Shown piece by piece: positions 26,903-36,868 of a stretch of DNA of 64,000 nt. Both the position numbers and the translations under genes were made by a program. Location of the stretch: NCBI GenBank assembly GCA_947501445.1, contig CANMVS010000002.1, positions 248,001 to 312,000 on the forward strand. Direction: 5' to 3'. The stretch's first letter is position 1. Each line of letters opens with the position of its first letter. This DNA is from an uncultured Rhizobiaceae group bacterium (lineage in GTDB: Bacteria > Pseudomonadota > Alphaproteobacteria > Rhizobiales > Rhizobiaceae). The notes beneath the pieces are model-generated. The model did not search any database. It was not told where the DNA came from and saw nothing but the letters and a program-made list of their open reading frames with translations.

Positions 26903-29900
26903 CTAAACGAGTTCAACATCGACAATACCCCTGGCTGTTTTCAGGGCGGAAGCGATCTGCGGCGAAATGCGGTAGCGTTGCGGTAACTCAACCTCAATTT
27001 CCCGGCGACCATCTTCCTTGATGACGACAAAGGACACCTGCCCCTCACCCTTGGTATTGAGATGACCGGCTATCTGCGAAAGTGACGTTGCGTCCCGCAC
27101 GAAGATGCGCAGGGCTTTTTGCGTCTGCACTGCCCGTTCCTCCAGCGACTTTACGGTTTGTATGCGCAGGCTAATCCCCTCAGGCCGCTCTTCCGCGTCA
27201 ACAGTGACAACGAGGGATTTGCCTGGTTCCAGCAAATCGCGATAAAGCGCCAGCCCTTCCGAAAACAACACAGCTTCATACTGACCGGACGCATCAGAAA
27301 AGACCACAATTCCCATCTTGTTGCCGGTGCGGGTTTTGCGCTCCTGCTTCGATGTAACCGTGCCGGCAAGGCGACCGGCTGTCGCGCCTTTTTTGACGGC
27401 AAGAGAGAACTGCGCGAATGTCTGAACCCGCATTTTGTCCAGCAGTTCCTTGTAGGTGTCCAGTGGGTGGGCGGAAAGATAAAAGCCCAGCGCCTGATAC
27501 TCCCGATGCAGTTTTTCCGAGGCCATCCAAGGTGTTACGGCCGCAAAGTGAATCACCTCCGGACCAGTGGCAGAACTTGAACCAAACATATCTGACTGCC
27601 CGCTGACCCGGTTTGCCATAGCCCGTTGTGAAAAGCCGAGCAGACGGTCGATGCCGCCGACCAGCTCCGCCCTCTCGCGACCAAAACAGTCAAAGGCTCC
27701 GGCACAAATAAGGTGCTCGATCAGCCGTCGGTTGATCAGTTTCGGGTCCACCCGCACGAAGAAGTCTTCAATACTGGCAAACAGCTTATCACCACGCACT
27801 TCAACGATATGATCAACCGCAGCCTCGCCGACACCCTTGATCGCCGCCAGAGAGTAGTAAATCCGGTTTGGCCCCGTTTTGAATATTCTGTGAGACGTCT
27901 GCACGGATGGTGGTACCACTTCGATATCCAGACGTGCAGCATCCTGTCGGAAATCGTTAATCTTATCCGTGTTGGACATATCAAGCGTCATCGACGCAGC
28001 AAGGAACTCAACCGGATAATGAGCCTTGAGATAACCCGTCTGATAGGAGACGATGCCATAGGCGGCGGCGTGTGATTTGTTAAAGCCATAGTTTGCAAAT
28101 TTGGCCAGTAGATCGAAAATCAGATCGGCCTGGGGTTTTGAAACCCCATTGTCCATCGCACCACGCACGAAACGGCTGCGCTGCTTGTCCATTTCCTCCT
28201 TGATCTTCTTACCCATGGCACGACGCAGCATGTCAGCCTCGCCCAGCGAGTAGCCTGACAGGACCTGGGCAATCTGCATCACCTGTTCCTGATAGACGAT
28301 AACGCCCTGTGTCTCTTCAAGCAGATAGTCGATCTTCGGGTGAATGGAGGCCAGCTCCTCTTCACCATGTTTGCGGGCGTTGTAGACTGGAATATTCTCC
28401 ATCGGGCCGGGACGATAAAGCGCCACCAGCGCAATAATATCCTCGATTCGGTCGGGCCGCATGCCGATCAGGGCCTTGCGCATGCCTGCGCTTTCCACCT
28501 GAAATACACCAACGGTTTCACCGCGGGACAGCATATCGTAGGTCAGCTTGTCATCCAGCGGCAGCGCTTCCAGATCGACTTCGATCTCCCGCTCCCGCAG
28601 AAAATCGATGGCCGTCTTCAAAACCGTCAGTGTCTTCAAGCCAAGAAAGTCAAACTTGACCAGCCCGGCCTGTTCAACCCACTTCATATTGAACTGGGTT
28701 ACCGGCATGTTCGATCGCGGGTCACGATACATGGGCACCAGCTGGGACAACGGACGGTCGCCGATGACAATACCGGCGGCATGGGTGGATGCGTGCCGAT
28801 ACAGGCCTTCAATTTTCTGGGCAATATCAAGCAGCCGACCAACAACCGGCTCCTTTTCTGCCTCCTCATTGAATTTGGGGTCTTCCGCAATAGCCTTGTG
28901 CAGCGGTGTTGGTGCCGCCGGATTATTGGGCACGAGTTTACAGATCTTGTCGACCTGACCATAGGGCATTTCCAGCACCCGACCGACATCGCGCAGGGCT
29001 GCACGGGCCTGCAGGGATCCAAAGGTAATAATCTGCGCTACCTGCTCGCGTCCGTATTTTTGCTGCACATAGCGAATGACTTCATCACGCCGGTCCTGGC
29101 AAAAGTCGATATCGAAATCGGGCATCGATACACGTTCCGGATTGAGGAAACGCTCAAACAGGAGCGAGAATCTCAGCGGATCCACATCGGTGACGGTCAA
29201 TGCATAGGCGACGAGCGATCCCGCACCGGAACCACGTCCGGGACCAACCGGTATATCATTGGCTTTGGCCCATTTGATAAAGTCGGCGACAATGAGAAAG
29301 TAGCCCGGAAAGCGCATGTTTTCGATAATGCCCAACTCGACTTCCAGGCGTTCGTCATAGTCCTTTATTTCAAACCCTTCGGCACAGCCAAGTGCCGCAA
29401 TACGTTTTTCAAGCCCTTCCACAGCCTGTGCACGCAGCTCACGGGTTTCAGCACGTTCGGCCTCTTCCGGATCAGCAGAAGCACCTGTGAAACGTGGCAG
29501 AATTGGAGAAGTCGTGTTCAAAATATATGAACACCGATTTGCAATCTCTATTGTATTATCAAGTGCTTCTGGAAGGTCCTTAAACAGGTCACACATCTCG
29601 TCACGGGACTTGAGATAGTGGTCTGGGGTCAAACGGAAGCGGCTGTCATCCGAGACCATGGCGTTGTGGGCAACAGCCATGAGTGCGTCATGAGCATCAA
29701 AATCATCCGGAGCGGGGAAAAATGGTTCGTTGGTGGCAACGATGGGCAGAAAGCTCTCATAGGCCAGTTTCAGAACGCTGTTTTCGTGGTTTTGGTCAAA
29801 ATCCGAATGGCGCTGCAATTCTACGTACAGGCGATCCTCGAAGATTGCCTTGAGGCGATCAAGCCGCGTGGAAGCCAGTGATCGATTGTCCGCCTGCAAG

Positions 29901-30409
29901 GCCTGATCTATCGGGCCACCGTGGGCACCGGTCAGACAAATCAGACCGGAACATTCCTCTGCAAGCCATGAAAATATTATATGTATTGATTCTGTATCTG
30001 ATCCATCAAGATAAGCCCGGCTTACAAGACTGACCAGATGGGAATAGCCAATATCATCGGCTGCCAGCAACACGATTGCCGGTCGCTCAGCGACCTGTTC
30101 GCGATGACTTCTTTTTTCGTCAGCCTCTGCATCTTCCATATCGATACTAAGCTGACACCCCAATATGGGTTGAAGCCCGACTTCCACCGATTTTACGGAG
30201 AATTCCAGTGCACCAAACAGATTGTTGCTGTCCGTTACGGCAATGGCCGGCTGACCATCGCCAACAGCCATTGATATAACCTTTTTGAGCGGCAAGGCTC
30301 CCTCAAGCAGGGAAAAAGCAGAGTGGACGCGCAGATGCACAAATCCCGGTCCGTTAGAGTGATTGCCAGACGCTTCGGCTTGATGGTCGCTCATCTTCAT
30401 TTTTACCAT
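26903..30409 (-). CDS. dnaE: DNA polymerase III subunit alpha
   Basis: 1,168 residues, the replicative polymerase of the DnaE1 type. The N-terminal PHP domain starts FVHLRVHSAFSLLEGALPLK. The catalytic palm contains PDFDIDFCQDRRDEVI (aspartates) and GPGRGSGAGSLVAYAL. The helix-hairpin-helix region, an OB fold (GTVTSKQERKTRTGNKMGI) and a C-terminal tau-binding part follow. Three possible ATG starts lie within 15 bases (30409 to 30394) and none has a clear ribosome site, so the first few residues are uncertain. Long open frames on the opposite strand are shadows. Confidence 0.96.
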   Translation of the reverse strand: MVKMKMSDHQAEASGNHSNGPGFVHLRVHSAFSLLEGALPLKKVISMAVGDGQPAIAVTDSNNLFGALEFSVKSVEVGLQPILGCQLSIDMEDAEADEKRSHREQVAERPAIVLLAADDIGYSHLVSLVSRAYLDGSDTESIHIIFSWLAEECSGLICLTGAHGGPIDQALQADNRSLASTRLDRLKAIFEDRLYVELQRHSDFDQNHENSVLKLAYESFLPIVATNEPFFPAPDDFDAHDALMAVAHNAMVSDDSRFRLTPDHYLKSRDEMCDLFKDLPEALDNTIEIANRCSYILNTTSPILPRFTGASADPEEAERAETRELRAQAVEGLEKRIAALGCAEGFEIKDYDERLEVELGIIENMRFPGYFLIVADFIKWAKANDIPVGPGRGSGAGSLVAYALTVTDVDPLRFSLLFERFLNPERVSMPDFDIDFCQDRRDEVIRYVQQKYGREQVAQIITFGSLQARAALRDVGRVLEMPYGQVDKICKLVPNNPAAPTPLHKAIAEDPKFNEEAEKEPVVGRLLDIAQKIEGLYRHASTHAAGIVIGDRPLSQLVPMYRDPRSNMPVTQFNMKWVEQAGLVKFDFLGLKTLTVLKTAIDFLREREIEVDLEALPLDDKLTYDMLSRGETVGVFQVESAGMRKALIGMRPDRIEDIIALVALYRPGPMENIPVYNARKHGEEELASIHPKIDYLLEETQGVIVYQEQVMQIAQVLSGYSLGEADMLRRAMGKKIKEEMDKQRSRFVRGAMDNGVSKPQADLIFDLLAKFANYGFNKSHAAAYGIVSYQTGYLKAHYPVEFLAASMTLDMSNTDKINDFRQDAARLDIEVVPPSVQTSHRIFKTGPNRIYYSLAAIKGVGEAAVDHIVEVRGDKLFASIEDFFVRVDPKLINRRLIEHLICAGAFDCFGRERAELVGGIDRLLGFSQRAMANRVSGQSDMFGSSSATGPEVIHFAAVTPWMASEKLHREYQALGFYLSAHPLDTYKELLDKMRVQTFAQFSLAVKKGATAGRLAGTVTSKQERKTRTGNKMGIVVFSDASGQYEAVLFSEGLALYRDLLEPGKSLVVTVDAEERPEGISLRIQTVKSLEERAVQTQKALRIFVRDATSLSQIAGHLNTKGEGQVSFVVIKEDGRREIEVELPQRYRISPQIASALKTARGIVDVELV

Positions 30410-30710
30410 GTGTTACACGTTAGCAGGGCGCGGCAATCATACCGTAGTGCTTTTGCATGTTGCCCCGTCGGGAGATGGCAAACAACCTTGGGCCAAGGAA
30501 TTACTACATCGTCCGGAATCGTGTGAAGTGTCGCCTCTCCCCTTGCCAATGTCCATGGCATTTCTGTGGATCATGAAGCGAAGCTGGCGGATTTTTAAAA
30601 TGTTCGTGTATCGTTGTCCCTTCTGCATCGCACCAGGGTTTGTTGAGGATCAGGCTTGTGGTGTCGGTTTAATCAGATTTGTTCAATTTCGTTTCATGAG
30701 GAGGCAGGAC
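30410..30710. other. Gene-free stretch upstream of dnaE
   Basis: Separates dnaE (minus) from a small plus-strand ORF. It should contain the dnaE promoter, but I could not pick out a convincing pair of hexamers. No LexA box matching GTTC-N7-GTTC is present; GTTC-GTGTATC-GTTG near 30602 misses by one base. Confidence 0.35.
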
Positions 30711-30914
30711 ATGCAGCGCATATTCATGAACGAATGGAGCGAAGGTGGGCAAATCTGGTCAAATCCCTACGGGACACTGCCCATTTTGTTTCTGGACATC
30801 GTTGCGAACCGCTTGAAGTGGTTGGCACTGCAGCACGTTTCGCGCCCTGCAAGCAACAAAATGGTCAGCGCCGACGCCGAAATCCTGATTCTCGACAGAT
30901 CCCAAGCCGACTGA
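30711..30914 (+). CDS. Small ORF with an unusually good ribosome-binding site
   Basis: 67 codons starting MQRIFMNEWSEGGQIW, preceded by GAGGAGG 5 bases before the ATG. An in-frame ATG lies just upstream, inside the same purine-rich stretch. It ends 28 bp before the BenE-type gene. One amphipathic segment (LPILFLDIVANRLKWLALQ) is visible, with no signal peptide or motif I can name. It could be a real small protein, a leader peptide for the transporter, or the remnant of a larger gene. Confidence 0.35.
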   Translation: MQRIFMNEWSEGGQIWSNPYGTLPILFLDIVANRLKWLALQHVSRPASNKMVSADAEILILDRSQAD

Positions 30915-30942
30915 CAGATTTTATTAGACCCAATTGAGGTTC

Positions 30943-32094
30943 ATGATGCGCGCATCGGTCATTATCTCCGCCACAGTTGCCATTCTTGTCGGCTTCGGCA
31001 GCTCAGTCGCCATTATACTGGCAGCAGCTGCTGCTGTCGGTGCCAATGAGGCGCAAACATCCTCCTGGATAGCGGCACTTTGTCTGGCAACAGCTGTGAC
31101 AACAGCAATCCTGAGCATTCGTTATCGCATGCCTGTCGTCGCGGCCTGGTCGACACCGGGTGCTGCACTGATTGCATCCAGTACCGGCGAGACCATTGAA
31201 ACAGCAGTCGGTGCATTTTTTATCGCAGCGGTTTTGACATTGCTTACTGCCATTTTCAAACCGCTGGGAAAATTGATCGAACGCATACCCACCTCTATCG
31301 CTTCGGCGATGCTGGCCGGTGTTCTTTTCAGTTTTGTACTGGCCCTGTTTGACCATGTGAAAACAGCGCCGCAATTGGTTTTGCCTTTATTGGTGCTGTA
31401 TGTCGTCATTCGACTGTTCTCGCCCATATGGGCGGTGCTTGCTGTCCTGTTCGCCGGGATCGGTCTTGCATTGGTCCTTGGCATGACAACCACCATTGGT
31501 CCGCTGCATATTTCCAGCCTGGTGTGGATAACACCGCAATTTAATGTGCAGTCGACCATTGGCATCGCATTGCCACTCTATCTTGTGACGATGGCATCAC
31601 AAAACCTGCCGGGGTTCGCAGTCTTGAAGGCCGCCGGCTATACGGTCCCCACCCGCCCGGTTCTGACCGTAACCGGTCTGGTGTCGTTGTTAACGGCTGG
31701 TGCCGGTGCTCACGCGACCAATCTGGCCGCAATAACAGCATCAATCTGCACCGGCCCGGATGCACATCCGGACAAGGACAAACGCTGGCTTTGCGGCCCG
31801 GTTTATGCGGTGGGATATGTCATTCTGGCAATATTTGGCGCGTCGCTGGTGGTACTTTTCGCCAGTTTTCCCAAGGCCCTCATCACAACAGTAGCGGGAA
31901 TAGCGCTTATCGGACCACTGGCTGCTTCCCTCAGCGGCAGCATGGCTGCCGACGAGGATCGATTTGTAGCGATCAGCACATTTGCCGTAACGGCATCGGG
32001 CATGTCGGCATTTGGCGTGGGGTCTGCCTTTTGGGGATTATCTGCCGGAATACTCATCCTGGGTCTTGATCAGCTCTATAAGCGAATAAGGTAA
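30943..32094 (+). CDS. Benzoate/H+ symporter family (BenE) transporter
   Basis: 383 residues with about ten to twelve hydrophobic segments. The start is ATG 30943 or ATG 30946; GAGG at 30936 is better spaced for the second. Family-like segments include RYRMPVVAAWSTPGAALIAS, which resembles the BenE/NCS2-type motif, and GAGAHATNLAAITASICTG. BenE proteins import aromatic acids with protons. No catabolic genes are adjacent, so the substrate is open; some family members may serve as exporters or carry other acids. Confidence 0.87.
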   Translation: MMRASVIISATVAILVGFGSSVAIILAAAAAVGANEAQTSSWIAALCLATAVTTAILSIRYRMPVVAAWSTPGAALIASSTGETIETAVGAFFIAAVLTLLTAIFKPLGKLIERIPTSIASAMLAGVLFSFVLALFDHVKTAPQLVLPLLVLYVVIRLFSPIWAVLAVLFAGIGLALVLGMTTTIGPLHISSLVWITPQFNVQSTIGIALPLYLVTMASQNLPGFAVLKAAGYTVPTRPVLTVTGLVSLLTAGAGAHATNLAAITASICTGPDAHPDKDKRWLCGPVYAVGYVILAIFGASLVVLFASFPKALITTVAGIALIGPLAASLSGSMAADEDRFVAISTFAVTASGMSAFGVGSAFWGLSAGILILGLDQLYKRIR

Positions 32095-32130
32095 TGCAAT
32101 CGCTTGTAACCGCCCGGACCGGGCAAATTA

Positions 32131-32217
32131 TCAGAGCGCCATCATAACAATGGTCAGGCTTGTAACAAACATGATCATGGAGGCGAAGGCGGCGCAGTCT
32201 TTTGCAATTTCGAACAT
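32131..32217 (-). CDS. 28-residue SOS-controlled single-pass membrane peptide
   Basis: An ATG at 32217 preceded by AGGAGG with ideal spacing opens a 28-codon frame: MFEIAKDCAAF, then a hydrophobic helix of about 18 residues (FASMIMFVTSLTIVMMAL), then TGA. The predicted topology is a short cytoplasmic N-terminus and one membrane helix. Upstream is a promoter with a perfect LexA box lying between the -35 and -10. Size, topology and regulation recall SidA of Caulobacter crescentus, a 29-residue SOS-induced inhibitor of division, but I cannot claim sequence homology. It is too short for ordinary gene finders. Confidence 0.72.
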   Translation of the reverse strand: MFEIAKDCAAFASMIMFVTSLTIVMMAL

Positions 32218-32246
32218 AAGTTCCTCCTAATTCTCTTTATGTATTC

Positions 32247-32275
32247 ATTTTGTTCTCATATTGTTCTAAAGTCAA
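32247..32275 (-). promoter_or_regulatory. SOS promoter: TTGACT-N17-CAAAAT with embedded LexA box
   Basis: On the minus strand TTGACT (32275-32270) and CAAAAT (32252-32247) are 17 bases apart. GAAC-AATATGA-GAAC (32266-32252) fills the spacer. It is a perfect alphaproteobacterial LexA site placed where repressor must block RNA polymerase. The predicted leader to the 28-codon ORF is about 20-25 bases. Confidence 0.78.
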
Positions 32276-32573
32276 GCGAATTGCCCAGCATCCTTAAGGA
32301 AGTGTAAAGACCGATAAAAGCACCACCTTCGGCTGCATCCGGAGGGTGTTGCATCGTGGTGATTGGACAACGTTGGGCAGACCCAACCCACCCTTCAGGG
32401 TGCGCTGGTTCAGACAATTCGGATGATTTCAGGCGGGTATGTCGCAGAATATTTTACAATTCCCGCACAGTAAGCCGGCGGGGTTTTGGATTCACAAACT
32501 ACCGATTTCAATGTTCGTCTGTTTGCGCGACGGACAACAGTACTTTCAACGCCAGCAGGACCAGACCACCCAG
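32276..32573. other. Gene-free stretch between the SOS promoter and lolD
   Basis: About 300 bases without a credible coding frame. Open frames on the plus strand here run into lolD and are shadows. I see no strong terminator for lolD in it. Confidence 0.4.
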
Positions 32574-33254
32574 TTAAAACTCCGCGACTTGCCCGTCCCG
32601 CAGGGTCACACGGCGATCCATAAGGGCCGCAATATCGTGATTATGGGTGGCGATCAGCGCCGAAAGGCCCGACTGGCGCACCAGTGCCTCCAGAGCTTCA
32701 AATACATAGCCAGCGGTTTCCGGATCAAGGTTGCCCGTCGGTTCGTCGGCAAGCAGTATCAGCGGCGCATTTGCTACAGAACGCGCAATTGCAACCCGTT
32801 GCTGCTCACCACCGGATAATTCAGCCGGTCGGTGGCTGGCGCGCGCGCCAATGCGCATGTAATCCAGCAATTGAGCGGCGCGTTCAGATGCCTCCTTATA
32901 GGAAAGCCCTGCAATCATCTGAGGCATCATGATGTTCTCCAGTGCCGTAAATTCCGGCAGGAGGTGATGAAACTGATAGACAAATCCAAGTTCCGAGCGA
33001 CGCATGGCCGTTCGGGCATCATCATCCAGCGTACTTGTTGCCCGACCGCCAATATAGACCTCACCGTCACCTGGTGTTTCAAGCAGTCCGGCAAGGTGCA
33101 ACAGTGTTGATTTGCCTGTTCCTGATGGTGCGACCAGGGCAACTGTCTCGCCTTTTTTGAGCGAGAAATTCGCGCCCTTGAGAACAGACAGTACATTGTC
33201 TCCCTGCTCATAGTGCTGCTGCACATTTTCAATCTGCAGAACAATATCATTCAT
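32574..33254 (-). CDS. lolD: Lipoprotein-releasing system ATP-binding protein LolD
   Basis: 226 residues from ATG 33254 ([19 protein letters not shown]); a longer frame upstream overlaps the permease gene. Walker A is [15 protein letters not shown], the Q-loop follows near [12 protein letters not shown], the ABC signature is [13 protein letters not shown] and Walker B is [13 protein letters not shown]. LolD powers LolC/E in moving lipoproteins from the inner membrane to LolA. It starts 10 bp after the permease stop on the same strand, confirming the pair. Confidence 0.95.
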   Translation of the reverse strand: MNDIVLQIENVQQHYEQGDNVLSVLKGANFSLKKGETVALVAPSGTGKSTLLHLAGLLETPGDGEVYIGGRATSTLDDDARTAMRRSELGFVYQFHHLLPEFTALENIMMPQMIAGLSYKEASERAAQLLDYMRIGARASHRPAELSGGEQQRVAIARSVANAPLILLADEPTGNLDPETAGYVFEALEALVRQSGLSALIATHNHDIAALMDRRVTLRDGQVAEF

Positions 33255-33264
33255 TTTGAAAAAC

Positions 33265-34578
33265 CTATTCGTAACGCAAAGCGTCAACCGGATCGAGCCG
33301 GGATGCACGCCAGGCTGGAATGAGGGTCGCCAAGAAGGACAACCCTATAGCCATGAATATCACTGTCAGTGTCTCGCCGAGATTCATGTCGGCGGGGAGC
33401 TGGCTCAGGAAATACAGCTCCGGATTGAAAAGGGTCGTGCCCGATAGCCAGGAAAAAAACTGGCGTATGGATTCGATATTCCAGCAAACAATCACACCCA
33501 GTATGACGCCTGCAAATGTACCGGTTATGCCAATGGCAGCACCTGTCATGAAAAATATGCGCAAAATGGCACCGGATGTGGCACCCATTGTTCGCAATAT
33601 CGCGATGTCATGCCCCTTGTCTTTTACCAGCATGATCAAGCCGGAGACGATGTTCAGTGCAGCCACAAGAACGATCAGCGTCAGGATCATGAACATCACA
33701 TTGCGTTCCACCTCCAGGGCAGAAAAGAATGTCCGGTTCTGCTGACGCCAGTCCGTAATGAATATCTGCCTGTCCGCCGCCTGCTCTATGAGGGGGCGCA
33801 GGGAATCTATCTCGTCGGGATTGTCGACAAACAACTCAATGGATTGAACCAGACCATCGGAATTGAAATAGAGCTGCGCTTCGGGGAGCGGCATAAAGAT
33901 CATTGATGCGTCATATTCCGACATGCCGATTTCGAAGATCGCCGACACCGGATAGGACTTTATGCGCGGCGTCACGCCAAGCGGCGTCACATCGCCTTCG
34001 GGTGAAATCAGCTTGATCGTATCTCCCGCCACCAATCCGAGATTGCTCGCCAGGCGAGAACCAATGGCAACCCCCTCACCGGCGGCAAATCCGACAAGAT
34101 CTCCGGACTGAATATTGTCGGAAACGACCCCCAGTTTGGTCAGATCCTCTGCGCGGATACCGCGCACAAGTGCACCCGTTCCGCTATCGCGATAGCCTGA
34201 TACCAGTGCCTGACCATTGATCATCGGGATTGCGTATTTGACACCCTCAACACCGGCTATGCGAATGGCAAGATCATTATAATCTTTGAATGGTTCATCG
34301 ATCGGTTGAACCATCATATGGCCATTCACACCCAGAATCCGGTCAATCAGCTCACCGCGAAAGCCATTCATGACGGCCATGACAATAATCAGCGTCGCCA
34401 CACCAAGCATAATGCCAACAAATGAAAACCCGGCTATGACCGAGATAAAGGCCTCGCGACGGCGCGAGCGCAGATAGCGCCATGCGACCATGCGTTCATA
34501 AGCACAAAAGGCCTCCCCGAAGAGGGCTTTTGATTTGCTTTTGGTTTTCCCGGCAGTCTGTGCGATGTCGCCGCTCAC
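33265..34578 (-). CDS. lolC: Lipoprotein-releasing ABC transporter permease LolC/LolE
   Basis: 437 residues from GTG 34578, chosen because GAGGAG lies 6 bases upstream and the gene then begins 10 bp after the proS stop. A longer frame to 34626 would overlap proS. The N-terminus contains the family start [20 protein letters not shown] with the first membrane helix. A large periplasmic domain (about residues 60-275) and three C-terminal helices follow, ending with the family tail [13 protein letters not shown]. As usual in Alphaproteobacteria a single permease gene replaces separate lolC and lolE. Confidence 0.94.
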   Translation of the reverse strand: MSGDIAQTAGKTKSKSKALFGEAFCAYERMVAWRYLRSRRREAFISVIAGFSFVGIMLGVATLIIVMAVMNGFRGELIDRILGVNGHMMVQPIDEPFKDYNDLAIRIAGVEGVKYAIPMINGQALVSGYRDSGTGALVRGIRAEDLTKLGVVSDNIQSGDLVGFAAGEGVAIGSRLASNLGLVAGDTIKLISPEGDVTPLGVTPRIKSYPVSAIFEIGMSEYDASMIFMPLPEAQLYFNSDGLVQSIELFVDNPDEIDSLRPLIEQAADRQIFITDWRQQNRTFFSALEVERNVMFMILTLIVLVAALNIVSGLIMLVKDKGHDIAILRTMGATSGAILRIFFMTGAAIGITGTFAGVILGVIVCWNIESIRQFFSWLSGTTLFNPELYFLSQLPADMNLGETLTVIFMAIGLSFLATLIPAWRASRLDPVDALRYE

Positions 34579-34588
34579 CTGATGCTCC

Positions 34589-35917
34589 TCAGCCTGCACC
34601 TGAAAGTCGATTAATCGCTGCTTCAAGTGTCAATGTATTGCGCTCGCCCGATTTCCGATCCTTGATCTCCACCTCTCCGGCAGCAACCGAGCGGGGCCCG
34701 ACAACAACCTGCTGCGGGATACCGATGAGATCGGCTGTCGCAAATTTTGCGCCGGCACGCTCATTACGGTCATCATAGATGACGTCTTTGCCCGCAGCGC
34801 TCAATTCGCCATAGAGTTTTTCGCATGCCGCATCGCAGGCAGCATCACCTGCCTTCATATTGATGATGCAGATATCAAACGGCGCCACACCGTCAGGCCA
34901 GACGATGCCATTGTCATCATGGGAGGCCTCGATGATTGCGGGCACGAGGCGTGTTGGTCCAATGCCGTAGGACCCCATGTGAACAAGATGTTCCTTGCCA
35001 TCGGGTCCCATGACTTTGGCACCCATCGGTTCTGAATATTTGGTGCCAAAATAGAAAATATGGCCAACTTCAATACCGCGAGCAGAAAGTTGTGCGCCTG
35101 CTTCAACTTGCGCAAAGGCATCCGCATCGTGCATTTCAGAGGTTGCCGCATAGAGCGAGGTCCATTTGTCAAAAATGGTCTGCAGGGCCTCGGCATCCTG
35201 AAAATCGGTTTCGCCGCCTGGAATATCAAATTCAAGATAGTCGCGATGGCAGAAAACCTCCGACTCGCCCGTATCCGCCAGAATGATAAATTCATGGCTG
35301 AGGTCACCGCCTATGGGGCCCGTGTCTGCCCGCATGGGCACAGCCCGCAAGCCCATACGTGAAAACGTACGCAGGTAGGCGGCGAACATCCGGTTATAGG
35401 CCTGTGTCGCCGATTGCTTGTCTATATCGAATGAATAGGCGTCCTTCATCATGAACTCACGCGATCGCATGGTGCCAAACCGTGGGCGGATTTCGTCACG
35501 GAACTTCAGTTGGATATGATAAAGGTTCAGCGGCAAATCCTTGTAGGAACGCACGTAACTGCGAAAAATATCCGTGACCATCTCTTCATTTGTTGGACCA
35601 TAGAGCATCGGCCGGTCCTGGCGATCCGAGATACGCAGCATTTCGCGACCATAATCATCATAACGCCCGCTTTCCTGCCACAGCTCAGCCGACTGTATGG
35701 TCGGCATCATGATTTCGATGGCGCCTGCCCGGTTCTGCTCTTCACGGATAATCGCATTGACCTTGTCCAGTACCCGCTTACCCAGCGGCAGCCAGGAATA
35801 AATGCCAGAGGATTGCTGGCGTATCATGCCCGCCCTCAACATCAGACGGTGCGAGACAATTTCAGCCTCTTTGGGATTTTCTTTGAGTATAGGCAAAAAA
35901 TAGCGGGAAAGGCGCAT
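34589..35917 (-). CDS. proS: Prolyl-tRNA synthetase (short bacterial type)
   Basis: 442 residues from ATG 35917 ([20 protein letters not shown]). Two codons further upstream, GTG and ATG, are alternative starts. It is a class II synthetase: motif 1 region near GLLKRA-equivalent [20 protein letters not shown], motif 2 [21 protein letters not shown] and motif 3 [16 protein letters not shown]. The length and the lack of the large editing insertion mark the short alphaproteobacterial form. It heads the proS-lolC/E-lolD transcript. Confidence 0.96.
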   Translation of the reverse strand: MRLSRYFLPILKENPKEAEIVSHRLMLRAGMIRQQSSGIYSWLPLGKRVLDKVNAIIREEQNRAGAIEIMMPTIQSAELWQESGRYDDYGREMLRISDRQDRPMLYGPTNEEMVTDIFRSYVRSYKDLPLNLYHIQLKFRDEIRPRFGTMRSREFMMKDAYSFDIDKQSATQAYNRMFAAYLRTFSRMGLRAVPMRADTGPIGGDLSHEFIILADTGESEVFCHRDYLEFDIPGGETDFQDAEALQTIFDKWTSLYAATSEMHDADAFAQVEAGAQLSARGIEVGHIFYFGTKYSEPMGAKVMGPDGKEHLVHMGSYGIGPTRLVPAIIEASHDDNGIVWPDGVAPFDICIINMKAGDAACDAACEKLYGELSAAGKDVIYDDRNERAGAKFATADLIGIPQQVVVGPRSVAAGEVEIKDRKSGERNTLTLEAAINRLSGAG

Positions 35918-36151
35918 CATCACATCCGGTTATGCAGCTTCGCCTAAACGAGGAATCAGGCGAAATGACGGTAAAATCGACCGAAGTCTTATCTGTTTCG
36001 TCACCATAAGAAAAGCCGCGCAGCAAGATGAATTCCCCGGCCAGCATGGCGGCGCGACGGAACACCGCAGCGGAAACGAAAGAATATATCTCGACAGCGA
36101 CAAAAATGTCACTTTTAAGGTGACAGCGCGAAAACAATCCGCTAGTTTCCA
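35918..36151. other. Gene-free stretch upstream of proS
   Basis: No credible gene. It carries a small hairpin TGTCAC-TTTTAAG-GTGACA near 36104-36122. It probably holds the proS promoter on the minus strand and the promoter of the candidate small RNA on the plus strand (GTGACA near 36117, TAGTTT near 36140). Confidence 0.4.
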
Positions 36152-36309
36152 CGACCAATGAGGCAGGGGCAATTGATCCCCGTCCGTTCCGCGGTCAAAG
36201 TCTTGGGAGGATGGATCTAAGGCGCGGTCTGATCTGCAGCCGCCGATTTTTTCGGTTAAATGATCGACGCGATACTTATAACACAAGGCTTTTAGCCTTG
36301 TTTTTTTTT
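36152..36309 (+). ncRNA. Candidate small RNA ending at an orphan terminator
   Basis: A strong plus-strand terminator at 36284-36309 has no plus-strand gene upstream; the nearest gene there, proS, points the other way. A promoter-like pair GTGACA-N17-TAGTTT ends about 10 bases before 36152, giving a transcript of roughly 158 bases. Inside are GGGG/CCCC (around GGGGCAATTGATCCCC) and other short stems. I do not recognise a known RNA family, and the 5' end is a guess. Confidence 0.45.
36284..36309 (+). terminator. Strong intrinsic terminator
   Basis: CAAGGCT-TTT-AGCCTTG followed by nine T residues is a textbook Rho-independent terminator on the plus strand, 45 bp before the GNAT gene. Confidence 0.85.
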
Positions 36310-36353
36310 GCTTTGACCAAAGTCTCCTGAATTGCCCGTCAAAGGATTGTGCC

Positions 36354-36803
36354 GTGGACGCCATACGACCAGCCTCACCCGACGATCTGCAATTTGTCAC
36401 CGGCTGCGCACAGCGCGCTTATGCGCATTATGTGTCGCGGATTGGCCAGCCGCCCGCACCGATGGTTGCGAACTTCAATCAGCTGATCGCCAGTGAACAC
36501 GTACATATATTGCAATCACCTGATAAGGACCCGGTTGGCTACATCGTATTATTTGATCAGCGCGATTGTATATTCGTGGAAAATATCGCCATTGACCCCG
36601 CCTGTCAGGGGCATGGTTATGGACACACTTTGATGAAATTTGCCGAAGATCATGCGCTGGCAGGCGGCGTAAAAACCCTTCGTCTCTATACCAATATCCA
36701 TATGCATGAAAATATCCCATTTTATCTGTCACTGGGATTTCGCGAAACCGACCGCCGCAGGGAAAATGGTTTCGACCGCGTCTATTTTGAAAAGACGCTT
36801 TGA
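36354..36803 (+). CDS. GNAT-family N-acetyltransferase
   Basis: 149 residues from GTG 36354. The GNAT core is visible: the acetyl-CoA loop region ENIAIDPACQGHGYGHTLMK has the Q/RxxGxG/A-type pattern (QGHGYG), followed by a C-terminal LRLYTNIHMHENIPFYLSLG and FRETDRRRENGFDRVYFEK typical of small-molecule or protein acetyltransferases. The acceptor is unknown. The gene stands alone, after a strong terminator and convergent with mgtE. Confidence 0.87.
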   Translation: MDAIRPASPDDLQFVTGCAQRAYAHYVSRIGQPPAPMVANFNQLIASEHVHILQSPDKDPVGYIVLFDQRDCIFVENIAIDPACQGHGYGHTLMKFAEDHALAGGVKTLRLYTNIHMHENIPFYLSLGFRETDRRRENGFDRVYFEKTL

Positions 36804-36868
36804 ATGGGATATCAAACTTTTCAATCCTGAAAGCATAGAGCTGAATCAGACCACGCGATCGTGCATCA

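Noticed and set aside
28340-29530. A 396-codon open frame opposite dnaE
   Set aside because: It lies wholly antisense to the conserved dnaE coding sequence, has no recognisable motif and reflects the codon use of dnaE.
30790-30900. Similarity of the 67-codon ORF to the start of flagellar rod protein FlgB (ANRLKWLAL)
   Set aside because: Only a few residues agree, no flagellar gene is nearby and the expected NxANxxTPG motif is missing.
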